From: Bromus sterilis
Taxonomy: Eukaryota > Streptophyta > Magnoliopsida > Poales > Poaceae
Assembly (NCBI GenBank): GCA_950022295.1
Contig: OX465599.1
Coordinates: 278,091,501-278,155,500 of the forward strand
Direction of reading: 5' to 3'
Length of the DNA stretch: 64,000 nt
In this document: one piece after another, positions 47,425 through 58,942 of the stretch
Layout of the letters: each line of letters begins with the position of its first letter
How positions within the stretch are numbered: the first letter of the stretch is position 1
Translations under genes and position numbers: made by a program
Notes under the pieces: generated by a model
Database searches by the model: none
Told to the model about the DNA's origin: nothing
Seen by the model: only the letters and a program-made list of their open reading frames with translations

Positions 47425-47910
47425 GTCTGATCTAAAACGGTTGCCAGGTCGTATCGGACGGCTGCCAGCGAGTGTCTCTTCCGATTCAACGGCTCATAAG
47501 ATATGGCGGTTCACGAGCGAATCTCAACGGCCCGAGAAAGACGGGGACTCAACGGCCGAAGAATAAGTCTTGACCGAGAGAAAAAACTTCGATAAAGTTG
47601 GGAGCATTTGATTTGGAACTCAAAGACGTTCGAAGCAATATGCTTTCCGTTTCAATTGTGCTTAACCATTCAAGACAGAATAGATTGGGAGCGAATCAGA
47701 ATGGAGGGGAAGGGTTCGAAACTTATCACTTCAAAGAACAACAACAACAAAGCGAAAAGTGATAAGTATAGGGGACAAAAGAAACGAATAAATAAAAATA
47801 ACACAGAACTGGAAGCAAATGGCGAACGAAGCTAAACACATAAACTTGGACGAAGGAAAACTCAAACGAAACTAAATAAACAAACACACAACGAAGGTGA
47901 ATATTCGATC
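47425..47910 (-). other. Spacer between pol and the internal promoter
   Basis: Non-coding, A/G-rich on the plus strand. No gene is supported. Confidence 0.5.
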
Positions 47911-50900
47911 TTACTGAACATTGTGTGAGTCTAGGATGTTTAGCTCACATCTCAATGCACAAAACCTTTTCTCGTCCAATGGCTTCGTGGAGATATCTGC
48001 CAATTGATCTTCTGTTCTAACATGGCTGATCTCAATGTCTTCGCGCTGAACATGATCTCGAAGAAAATGGTGATGAATATCGATATGCTTCGTTCGAGAG
48101 TGTTGCACAGGATTGTGTGCAATTTTGATAGCACTCTCATTATCACAAAGCAGAGGGATTTTCTTCACAAATATGCCATAATCTTTCAGCGTTTGCTTAA
48201 GCCAAAGTATTTGAGTGCAGCATGAGCCAGCAGCAATGTATTCAACTTCAGCAGTAGATATTGAGACACAGTTCTGTTTCTTTGAAGCCCAGCACACCAG
48301 AGATCTACCAAGAAAATGACAAGTGCCTGAGGTAGATTTTCTGTCAACCCTATCACCAGCCCAGTCTGAATCAGAATATCCAATCAAATCAAACTGAGTT
48401 CCTTTGGGATACCAAAGTCCCAAAGAAGGAGTATGTGCTAGATATCGAAGAATTCTCTTCACATCAGTATGATGTGATTCCTTCGGATTGGCCTGAAAAC
48501 GAGCACAAATACAAACTGATAGCATAATATCAGGTCTAGATGCACATAAGTATAAGAGTGAACCTATCATAGACCGATACTTCTTCTGATCGAAGGGTTT
48601 CCCTTTCTCATCAGCATCAAGAAATCCATTAGTAGGCATGGGAGTTATGATGGTCTTGCATTCAGCAAAATCAAATTTCTTCAGGGAATCCTTCAAGTAT
48701 TTCTATTGTGAAACAAAGGTGCCATTCTTCTGTTGACGAATCTGAAGTCCAGGGAAAAACTTCAATTCACCCATCATCGACATCTCATATTTCTTCGACA
48801 TCATCCTTGCAAATTCTTCGCTGATTTCAGTGTTAGTGCAGCCAAAAATGATATCATCTACATATATCTGACACAAAAATAGATAATTGTTATATGATCG
48901 ACTGAAAAGAGTGGGGTTAGTGGTTCCAGGTTTGAAGCCTTTCTTCAGGAGGAAATCCTTCAATGTTTCATACCAAGTACGAGGTGCTTGCTTCAGTCCA
49001 TACAAAGCTTTGTGAAGCCTGTACACCATATCAGGATTCTTCGAGTCTTCAAAACCTGGTGGCTGCATAACATACACTTCTTCTTCATTTTCATCTTGCT
49101 TGTTGCGAAATATCCACTTTGTGCCAATAACATTGTGCTTCGTGGGATCTGGCCTGTCAACAAGTGACAGGACTTTGTTTCTTTCAAACTGGTGAAGTTC
49201 TTCCATCATAGCCAATAACCAATCAGGGTCCTTCATGGCTTCATCATATTTTGAAGGTTCTAGCATGGAAACAAAAGAAAAACTTCCACAGAAGTTAGCC
49301 AAGCGAGTACGAGATCGAGTAGTGGGACGACCTGGTTGATGAATATCTTTGAGGATCGAATCAACATCAACTCTTCTTCGAACTCGTGATAACGTATTAT
49401 CATTTTCTTCAGGCTCAGCTTCTGCTTCAGGATCTGCATCAGCTTCGGGATCTGCTTCACCTTCAGCTTCGGCATTTCCTTCAGGATTAGCATTTCCTTC
49501 ATTCCCTTGTCCTTCTTCGTCATGTTCACCATTAGCTTCAGGATGTCGATCTCCAGCACCCCGGGCTATGTGTGGGAACATTGGACCATCATCATCCCTA
49601 ACAGCTTGACGTGGATTGGCTTCAACAGGGCGAATCTTTCCAATAGCCATGGACCTGATTACTTCATCAAGTGGAGGTTCATCTAGATCATGAGGCAAAT
49701 GCTCCTTTTGAGAGCCATTAGTTTCATCAAACCTCACATTCACAGTTTCCATAACTTTCCCAAAATGAGAGTTATAGACTCTATAAGTGTGAGAGTTTGA
49801 GCCATAACCTAAAAGAAAACCTTCATGTGCCTTAGGGGCAAATTTGGAGCTATGATTCATATCTCTAATAAAGCATGGAGCACCAAATACCCTAAGATAA
49901 GAAAATTTTGGTTTGTTACCAGTGATAAGTTCATGTGAAGTTTTCTTCAGGAACTTGTGAAGGTAAACCTTGTTGATGATGTGACAAGCAGTGTTAATTG
50001 CTTCGGACCAGAACCTAATAGGAGTCTTGTATTCAGCAAGCATAGTTCTGGCCATTTCAATGAGAGTTCTATTCTTCCTTTAACCTACACCATTCTGTTG
50101 AGGTGTATATGCAGCAGAGAACTCATGAGTAAAACCATGATCATCAAGAAAATCTTCAATACGAGTATTCTTGAATTCGGTTCCATTATCACTTCGGATA
50201 TGCTTCAGAGATAATTCATATTCAGTTTGAGCTCTCTTAGCGAATGACTAGAAGATTTCAACGACTTTGCTCTTGTCATCCAAAAATAAAACCCAAGTAT
50301 AACGAGAGAAATCATCAAAAATAACAAACCATATTTGTTTCCTCCCAGGCTTGCATAATTTTGAGGACCAAAAAGATCCATATGAATAAATTCAAGAGGG
50401 CGAGTGGTAGTCATGATAGACTTCGCTGAATGATGTTTCTTCGTGATTTTACCAGCTTCGCAAGCACTGCAGAGACGATTCTTATCGAATTTTACTTCGC
50501 TAAGGCCAATAACATGCTTCTTCTTCACCAGATTATGAAGATTTCTCATCCCTGCATGACCAAGTCTTCGATGCCATAACCAACCAGATGAAGCTTTTGC
50601 CATTAAGCATGTGGATACAGCAGGGCCCGAAGAAAAATCAACAATGTATAAATATCCCTTTCGGTAACCCTCGAAGACAAACGTATAGTCATCCTGTGAA
50701 AAGACAACACAACGCGAAGCAGAAAATAGAACAAGCATACCCATATCGCATAACTTCGAAATAGACATAAGATTATATCCAAGAGATTGGACTAGCATAA
50801 CCTTGTCAATGTGCTTATATTTTGATATGGCAACCTTACCCAAGCCTAACACTTTACCCTTGTTGTTATCACCGAAGGTAATGTACTTCTGAGAAGATGG

Positions 50901-50990
50901 AGATAGTTATTCTTCGGTGAATAACTCCTTGTCTCTGGTCATATGATTTGTACAACCACTATCCATGACCCATTCGGATCCACCGGAGAC
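47911..50990 (-). pseudogene. Sirevirus-like copia pol, broken
   Basis: The protease signature MDSG is at about 50957-50968 and is soon followed by a stop. The frame 50852-50205 holds the pre-integrase/integrase N-terminus (LWHRRLGHAGMRNLH, then a CxxC) and the first integrase Asp (FIHMDLFGP). After a frame change and a stop near 50075, the frame 50055-48703 covers the integrase C-terminal part (FSYLRVFGAPCF) and RT with YVDDI. RT lacks about 60-70 residues between KWIFRNKQDE and EEVYVMQPPGF, including the first catalytic Asp. An in-frame TAG (48703-48705) precedes the RNase H frame (48696-47911), which keeps DSDWAGD, the STAEVEY segment and HIDIHHHF. The domain order (PR-INT-RT-RH) is that of copia. 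Confidence 0.88.
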
Positions 50991-51007
50991 ATAGCCCTGC
51001 AGAAGAA

Positions 51008-53600
51008 TTAGTTCTTCTTAACCACCCACAGACGAGCAGGTGACTGAGAAGATGTTGAAGCACTGGTTGAAGCAATATTAAAGCGAACATGAGTGTATTG
51101 CTTCGGTGTGCCATCTAGCACACCATAAATGTAAGTCCTCTGCGAATGGTTAGCATAAGAATGAGCATATGCAATCTTAGTATGATTATTATGAGGACGA
51201 TACGTATGACGACCAGTACGATAGTATTGCTTCTGCGGAACATTCGATTCGGCCACCAGTGGATCATTTCTTGTCTCAAGAGAGTAGAAATGATTCGGTG
51301 GTACCGAAGGCTTTCCCTGCATAGTATGGTCAACAAGCAGTTTTTCCACAAGTGCTTTCTGCACCCATATCTGCCTCTTATAGAAGCCATTCTTTGATGG
51401 AGTACCTACAAACTCAGCAGTAACTTTTCCCTGTTCATCCTTAATGAGTTTGTAGTCTGAATCAAGTGATTCATCCACAATGGCTTTGTTCATCTTGCAA
51501 TCAAAACCTGAAAGGTTAGCAATGTCAATGGGTTTCTCCTTCGCTAGAACCCAAACAGTCTTAGGATACTGCTCAGGTTCCCAATAGGTGCCATCAGGGT
51601 TTATCTTTCTCTCGAAGCCAACACCCTCATTTCTGGGATTCCTGTGAAGGAGAGCCTTCCTCAGGATATCACAGAGATATTGGTGTCCTTGCACACTTTT
51701 GAACATGCCTGTTTCAAATAAATTTTTCAACCTGAGGAGTTCCTCGGTAACAGCAGGATTTTCCTCATCAGAGGCATTAGTATCATCAATAACAATAGGA
51801 GCTTTTCCTTTGGAATCAATTTTGCTTCGTTCCAAACAAGTTAAACAAGGTGATTCAGTTTCATGATTTGCTTCAGAACCTTGTTGAGCCATGAGAGAGA
51901 GATTGACATTTTCCAATTCTTCATGAGCCTCTTTCAGTTTTTCAAGAGCCATTTTCCTCTGAAGAAATTCATAGGTGAGATTCTCATAATCAACTGAAAG
52001 AAGATCATGCCGAGAGGATAATTCTTCAAACTTCTCCTTCAGAGCAGCATGCTCATTAGGTAAAGTTTGACCTTTCTCTATCTCATCGATCAACAGAGTT
52101 TCTGATTTCTTAATGGTTTTGCTTAATGAATCAAGTTCATCTTGTTGGATTGAAGCAATTTTAGCAAGTTTAGCATAGCTTATCTTTGAATCACTATCAT
52201 ATGAGGAACAATCAGAAGTATCATAGTTTGATTTTGATGAAGATACCTTTGCCTTGGCCATGAAGCAATATGCAGGAGTTTCATCTTCACTACTGTTGTT
52301 GGTGAAGAATGAGCTCGAAGCAATGGTTGAAGCATCTGCCGAAGCGAAAGCCAAACCAGCAACACCATCTGATTCGGACCCAGACACAGACCTTGATCCT
52401 GATTCAGCTTCGGAACCAGAGGCTTCGTCTTCAGAGTTCATCTCCTTTCCCAGATAGGCCTTGGCACGGTGAGAGCTGCTTCGACGAGACGTGTGAGTCT
52501 TCGATGAAGAACCCTCACACTTCTTATGATACTTCTTCCTCTTATCATCATCAGAATCTTTCTTATTTTCTCTTCTCGAACTAGAATCATGTCTCTTTGA
52601 CTCATAGCTTCTGGACGATCTGTGGGACTTTAATGAGGAGTCTCTGAGCGAATGCTTCAATTTATTCTCAGCTTCCCATAGTGGGCAATCAGCAATGTAG
52701 TGACCTGGTTTCTTGCACTTATAGCAGCAGTTGTCCTTCGATGGTGAACTTCTTGAGGATGAACGGTGAGAAGAATGACTTGAGATTCTAGAGGGATAAC
52801 TCTTCTTCAGTGAAGAAAAACCTTTTCTCTGAAAGCGATTGAAGCGTCTCATGATCAGTGCTAGATCTTTTCCAATGCTTGCAGGATCATCTGATTCGAC
52901 ACCTGAAGCAGAACTGACTTCGGGTGAAGAATGACGCGAAGCTTTTGCTTTCAAGGCATGAGATCTCCTTCGAGAACCATTTATTTCACGTTTCTCATCT
53001 TCTTCTCTCAAAGGTATTGAGCCTCTCAAGAATATCAGCGGCGACAAGACGTCTGAAATCAGTCCTTTCCTTGATCATCAGCACAATGTGATCAAACGAA
53101 TCATCCAATGAGCGAAGCAGAGTTCTAACAACTGAGTGAGGAGTAATGTCATCAGCATCAAGTGAAATCAACTCATTTGCAAGAGCAGCGAGTCTACTGT
53201 AAATGGTGCTGACTTTTTCACCCTCGTTTCTCTTGAATCGATAGAATTTGCTTCGAAGTGTGTCAATTCTGGCATCCTTCTGGGTAGAAACACCTTCACC
53301 AATCTTCTCAAGATAGTCCCAGACACCTTTGGCCGAAGGAATATTCTTCACTTCATGATACTTCTCTGGTGTCAGATGATTGGTGATGAAGACCCAGACT
53401 TCAGAATCAAGATCGATCAGCTTCGCTTCTTCAGGAGTGATGGCGTTCTCGTCTGCAACTGTAACTCCATACAAGACAACTTGCCAGGCAGTTGAGTTGA
53501 TAGCCATAATATTTATATTCATCTTGTCCTTCCAGTATGGATACTCCTTTCCGTAGAACACGGTTATGGGTTCGCCGGAGCGAATGGCTGCGAAAGACAT
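51008..53600 (-). pseudogene. Sirevirus-like gag, frameshifted
   Basis: The first frame (53600-52995, 201 codons, ATG at 53600) contains a UBN2-type gag domain with WKDKMNINI at its start and VWDYLEKIGEG in the middle. A frame change near 53010-53040 leads to the second frame (53047-51008), which carries Ser/Arg-rich stretches, a CCHC zinc knuckle (CYKCKKPGHYIADC, about 52690-52735), a coiled coil and a C-terminal region before protease. The gag of some 850 residues is long, as in Sireviruses. Without the single frameshift the two frames would be one protein that packages element RNA. Confidence 0.85.
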
Positions 53601-53645
53601 ACTTGCAAAACACTCTAGGAGGTTAATCCAAACAAAGAGCGACTG

Positions 53646-53658
53646 GCTCTGATACCAA
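53646..53658 (-). promoter_or_regulatory. Primer binding site, Sirevirus-like element
   Basis: The minus strand reads TTGGTATCAGAGC, one base from the 5' LTR end. It is complementary to initiator tRNA-Met. Confidence 0.9.
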
Positions 53659-53659
53659 T

Positions 53660-54902
53660 TGTAAGTCCAAGTATGTGATCAGAGGGGGAGGGGTTGAATG
53701 ATCACTTCAAATTTTTGCAACAAACTATGAAGTGAAGCATAACTAAGCAGCAGAAGAGATTCAACAGAAAGGTAAACATTGAAGCAGAACAGGATTGAAG
53801 CATAACATAGCGAATCAAAAGCATCAAATCAATTGCATTGAAGCAAATCACTGAAGCAATTGATAAACTTAATGTAAGTGCGGAAAGTAAGACGAACTCT
53901 TGACTCGGTGATGTTTGTTCGACCAGTTCACACTCTGCAAAGTGCTACGTTGGAGGGACTTCTGATTGAACACAGGAGCTAACCTCTCTCCATCCGTATC
54001 TCCACTGCACCAATCTCCTTGAGCTTGGTCAGTTCTTCACTCGTGGTTGATTATTGAGGAAATCACCGAAACCTTTGACAAACTGGACTTCGAGGCGACA
54101 ATAACTCTTTGCTCTCTGAAGAACAACACTCTAACCGTCTAGGAGAATTGCAGTTCTCAAAGATAAAAAGGATAGCAAACTTCTTCCTAAGTCATAGTGA
54201 ATCAACTCAGATCAATAGGACTTATGCTTCGGTGGATGGGTTTTTGGTTTGCTTCGGTGGGGTTTGCTCTTTCTCTTACCTGTCAGGAAATATTCTTGGA
54301 GCAGCCACCGGCCAATGAGGGCGGGGGTGGCGTATTTATAGGTGGCAATCCCTAGGTGCGAAATGACTTAAATGACCTGATGTGACAGCTTGACACCTAT
54401 CCACAACGGTCATATTTCCAATCAAAGCGCAACTTTACTTGCGGTCCAAGTAAAGCTGACTCACGGACTTGGTTCTGCTTCAGGAGCCGAAAGAACTAAG
54501 TCTTCGCTGGTGAAGCATTACCTAGTGCACATGAGATTTCTCAACTCTGGCTTCTCACTGGTTTTGGATTCGATCTGAGTCTTTTCACCAAAACCTTCGG
54601 AGTACATTTACTAAACCCCTCTGATAATACGGTTTTTCCTACGACTCAATGAAGTGAAAAAGAACTACGCAAAAACAACTAAGTCTTGCGCCATCTTGGT
54701 CATCTCCTTCGATGAGACGTGCTTCAGGATTCCTTATCTTTTTAGGGGTCGACATCAGTGATTAGCTTCACTCTAGAGGATATGCTTCAGTAAGTAAGTA
54801 AATCTTCGTTGAAGCTTTATCACCAACATATAACTTCACGAACCTAACCATTTGTTTTATACTAGAAAACTTGTTAGTTCCTCTACTGTTTTGTCCAACA
54901 AT
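53660..54902 (-). repeat. Sirevirus-like 5' LTR, outer tip missing
   Basis: It matches 41126-42409 except for the last 40 or so bases, which are replaced by Athila LTR sequence from 54901. A TATA box (TATAAATA on the minus strand) is at 54333-54340. Small indels relative to the other LTR are seen, for example near 53948. Confidence 0.9.
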
Positions 54903-55257
54903 TTTATGTCTAAATCCACCGGAAAAAAATTCCCTACAACTTTGTAGTTTTAAGTTTTTCCGTTTTAGGCCGTCTTCTAGCGTTTCCGAGGCGATCTGTA
55001 AAACCTGTCTGGTGGGGACATATTTCGGGAGAGTTAGAGTCCAACTCCTACAAGGCTCCTTTTTGTGATTTTTCCTTTATCCAAGTAATTCCTACACACA
55101 AAGTACAAAAACAAGAACTTGTGCACTCTTGCAACCATTAATAGGTTAGTTCCAAAATATGTTATAAAAAGATATGAAAGTGTATCAAAAGCATAGCAAT
55201 ATCACACAAAACATGCATGGAGCAAGCAGAAATTATAGATACGTTTGGGACGTATCA
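54901..55257 (-). repeat. Inner Athila-like 3' LTR, truncated
   Basis: It matches 60143-60499 with about six substitutions by eye. The outer 1.2 kb is missing. Confidence 0.88.
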
Positions 55258-55271
55258 ACATCCCCAAGCTT
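55258..55271 (-). promoter_or_regulatory. Polypurine tract, inner Athila-like element
   Basis: The minus strand reads AAGCTTGGGGATGT directly before the 3' LTR start TGATACG. Confidence 0.75.
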
Positions 55272-58069
55272 AATTCCTGCTCGTCCTCGAGTAGGTAAAT
55301 GATAACAAGCATAATTTCTGTGATGACATGCTACCAACCATATAAGAACTCTTAAGCAAAGCAATCAAGGCATGTAATTCAATTCAAGTCATAACAGGCA
55401 AGAGTCTATATTAGCATTGAAACAATCAACATAAGAACATAAAGGTGCAAGAGCTCTCGCTGTCCGTGACTCGAATGTCTCCAAATGGTGTTTGCGTGCA
55501 AGAAGGGGTATAGGGAATACGAGAAAAATATTTATTTGTTGAGAACTCAATCTACTAAATTTTCACACTTGGTCTTTTTTCTGGAATCTTATCTTGACTC
55601 GTCCCCAGACCACTAGCCAGGTACAAGTCAATTTGATCCACTCCTTTTTCAATATTTCGAGCACTCATGCAATGGATGAGCGTAAGCACGAGAGTTGACA
55701 CTTAGGATGGCAAAGAGAGAAGTACGGAGGAGGAGGAGGAAGACAAAAAAGAATGAGAAAGGCTCACATCAATGAGGACAATCATAGGCAAGAGATGCCA
55801 AATGATAGATATGATGTGAGGAGTAGGGATTGCCATGCAACGGACGCACATATGAGCTAGGAAGCTCTCCAATGGAACTAGTGTGGGTGCATCTAACTTG
55901 CTCGCTCATGAAGACCTAGAGTTCGTTTGAGGAGGCTCATCCTTGGAATATGCAAGCCAAGTTCTATAGTGTGAAGGTCCCAACATAACTATATGCATAA
56001 TGATCATCTCTATGGAGTACAAAGATATAAGATGGAGTACGAGTGGGGATCTCTCAAAAGGAATAGTAGTGTGCCCCCTTCTCTCTTTTTATTTTTCTTT
56101 TTCTCTTTTTTCTATTTTTTTTATTTTTTGTGGCCTCAATGGCTCTTTCTATTTAACTCTCATTTGTCCTCTTTGGGATCTTTTATTTGTCCACTTTGGG
56201 ATCTTTTCCTCACTTTAGGGGCAACACTCTATATATTACAAGAAGTATAGAAGATCTTTCACACTTTACAATGTACTCAAATCATAAAGAAGATGTAGCT
56301 ATCATGATGTATGCAATGTATGTCGCTGCCAGTGTAGCAGGAACATGTATGACATGAAGATCAAGTCATGAAGAGGTGGATGTTGCATGGCAATATATCT
56401 CGGAAAGGCTATGGAAATGCCTTGATAGGTAGGTATGGTGGCTGTTTTGAGGAAAGATATAAGGAGGTTTATGATGACAAAGCGTATCATGCCAAGGGTT
56501 TGGATGCACCGGTGAAGGTGGACGCCAACTCTCGTAGTGAGAAGAAAGCAATGCACGGCACAGGAGAGGCTAGCAAATCTGAGGAGGTGGAAGTGTCAAC
56601 TTTCAGTACTAACATTAGTCCGAAGAACTCATGCAATTATTATCGGTAACTCTCAATCTAGTAAGGAGGTTCACAAAGAGACTAGTACCCCGAGGAGGAG
56701 TGTATGGGAGTTTGGTTATCCTTGCGCATCCTCGACTCATGGTACGTGAGTGTACTCTAATATCCGACCCCTCAGAAGAGTAGTGATCCATCTAGTAGCT
56801 AGAGTTCTCAACTAGTTTTGTAGGTTTTGAAAATAAACACGGATTGCCCAAAATACGACACCTATCACTAATAGGCTAGAGCTCTTGACACCAAAAGTTC
56901 AAACATTACTAACATCAATGCCTCAAAACTATTGCAAGTTACTACTAAAATTAAATAGCAACCTCAATTTCCTACTTTCAAGACAAGACACAACTCAGTG
57001 CAACAACCAACTCTCTTAACAAGATAAACATGAAAACTAAAGAGAGTTCCAGCAACAAACTAAACAAAAGCCAAGGCTCTTGCTAAAGACAAACTAAGAC
57101 TAAAATTAAACATGGCAGTACCTACGAAAAGATAAAGAACACACAACAGCAAAAGGATAGGCATGAAGAATCCTATGATGTGTTCTAGTTTTTGATAGTG
57201 GAGCGTGTTTCTCTCCCAAAGAAAGTAAGACGGGATCTAACTTGTTATGAACAGCAAGCAAAGCTAAAGAAAACTAAAAATAAAACCTAAGAGCAAGACG
57301 CTCCAAGCATAGCACATAACGCATGAAGTGATAAAAATATAGTGAGACGAGGGACGAACTGATGATTGTTGATGGAGAAGGGGATGCACGGGGGCATCCC
57401 CAAGCTTAGACGCTTGAGTCTCCTTAAATATTTGTTGGGGATGCATGGGGGCATCCCAAGCTTGAGCGCTTGACACTCCCGAATCTTCTTTCATCATCTT
57501 CCATCGCACACTTGAAAACTCCCTTCATACATAACTCATCATAAGCTGATTAGAGAGGTTAGTACCCTTAATAAATAATTTTTTTCCCACTGGATATAAA
57601 GATATTCTTGAAGAGCTACTATTCTCAAGATTTCCAAAAAGTTTTTGCAAAGAAAAAGCAAGCTTAAGGTTTGCAAAAGTTACGAGATACAAAACGTGGC
57701 AGAATCTGTGAAAAACAGAACAGCAGGTAGTAAAGAATTTTTTAGGGGTACTTCTGCAACTCGAATAAAAAAACTCAGAACATACGCTCGAAAGTCAATT
57801 GTATGGGGCATGCTGTCAAAAAATTTCAGATCAAAAGGATGATCTTGTGATTTTAGGCTAATTTTTCCGTCCAAGGACAGAATCTGTTTTTTGGACAGCA
57901 TGTCACAACTTTTGAACTTTCTTGCAATCGGAGGCTAGACTTGGCACAAAGATTGAAAATAAAGATACAATAATGTTGCTACAGTAGTAAAAATCATCAA
58001 GACCACTAAAAACTGAAAGTAAGAACTCAAACTAAAGATAACAAGGGTTGTCTCCCTAGAGCTCTTTCT
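55272..58069 (-). other. Inner Athila-like non-coding internal region
   Basis: It mirrors the outer element (36198-41067 without the solo LTR). It contains two GGGGATGC/GCATCCCC hairpins (57380-57401 and 57437-57457) joined to AAGCTT words. The frames present are short and unsupported. Confidence 0.6.
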
Positions 58070-58747
58070 TTATAGCCATAAAGATAGGCTTAAGATTTTA
58101 ATGATGCTCTCATAGTAATAAGGAATAAGAGTTGAAGAACAAAAGAGAGAATCAAGAAGAAAATAACAAACACATTTAAGTCTAACATGCTTCCTATGCA
58201 TAGGAATATTGCAATGAAATAATTTATGGAAGCACAAAGCAATAAGCATAGGAAGGCAAAACAAGTGCAACTTCAAAACCTTCAACATAAAAAGAGGGAA
58301 CTTGATATTATTGAAATATCTATGAGCATATGTTCCTCTCTCATAATAATTTTCAGTGGGATCATGAATAAACTCAACAATATAAGTATCACATAAAAAA
58401 TTCTTATCATGATCCACAAGCATAGAAATTTTGTTACTCTCCACATAAGCAAAATCCTTCTCATTAGTAATAGTGGGAGCAAACTCAACAAAATAGCTAT
58501 CACATGAATCATTCTTATCATGATGCACTTGTAAAAATTTATTCTTTATAGCATAAGTGTCATCACAATAATCATCATAGATAGGAGGCAAAGTATCATC
58601 AAAATTTGGGGTGCTAAAAAGATCATCATAAAACGTAGCATCCCCAAGCTTATAACTTTGCATATCATTAACATCAAAGGTATTCAAAGAAGACATACTA
58701 GTAACATTACTACTAACATGAGTGTTGTGCAAATAATGAAGCTCCAT
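58070..58747 (-). CDS. 225-residue acidic/hydrophobic protein of Sabrina-type elements
   Basis: This uninterrupted frame starts about 170 bp after the primer site. The N-terminal half is acidic and Tyr-rich (FDDTLPPIYDDYCDD), with two related segments (SCDSYFVEFAP and LCDTYIVEFIHD). The C-terminal half is hydrophobic and His/Cys-rich (LFMLKVLKLHLFCLPMLIAL, then CVCYFLLDSLFC), suggesting one or two membrane segments. I recall similar sequences from Triticeae Athila-type elements but know no proven function. It may be an env-position ORF brought next to the leader by deletion of gag-pol. It could also be decaying sequence that happens to remain open. Confidence 0.5.
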   Translation of the reverse strand: MELHYLHNTHVSSNVTSMSSLNTFDVNDMQSYKLGDATFYDDLFSTPNFDDTLPPIYDDYCDDTYAIKNKFLQVHHDKNDSCDSYFVEFAPTITNEKDFAYVESNKISMLVDHDKNFLCDTYIVEFIHDPTENYYERGTYAHRYFNNIKFPLFMLKVLKLHLFCLPMLIALCFHKLFHCNIPMHRKHVRLKCVCYFLLDSLFCSSTLIPYYYESIIKILSLSLWL

Positions 58748-58915
58748 AGGCTTTTTGATTTCCTCTTAAAACACTTCATGTCCCAACTCAAGGTAGAGCT
58801 CATAAAGCTCTCATAATATTTTTGTTGTTTTCCATAAAGCCTAACTAGTGAAAATAAAAACAAGAAACAAAAAGATTTAATTGCAGAATCTAAAGATATA
58901 CCTTCAAACCTTACT

Positions 58916-58933
58916 TCCCCGGCAACGGCGCCA
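58916..58933 (-). promoter_or_regulatory. Primer binding site, tRNA-Asp type (inner Athila-like element)
   Basis: The minus strand reads TGGCGCCGTTGCCGGGGA, 9 bases after the LTR end. Confidence 0.88.
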
Positions 58934-58942
58934 GAAATAGCT

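Larger units (their letters stand above)
41068..54902 (-). mobile_element. Sirevirus-like copia element with broken outer ends
   Basis: On the minus strand: 5' LTR (53660-54902, outer tip of about 40 bp missing), tRNA-Met primer site, long gag with zinc knuckle, pol, a large extra ORF, purine tract AAAAAGGGGGAGAT and 3' LTR (41126-42409). A leader fragment with a second primer site (41068-41125) lies beyond the 3' LTR, so this LTR was once shared with another copy to the left. The GGGGGAGAT-type purine tract, the long gag and the ORF after pol are Sirevirus (SIRE/Maximus lineage) traits. Stops, frameshifts and an RT deletion make it defective. Confidence 0.85.
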
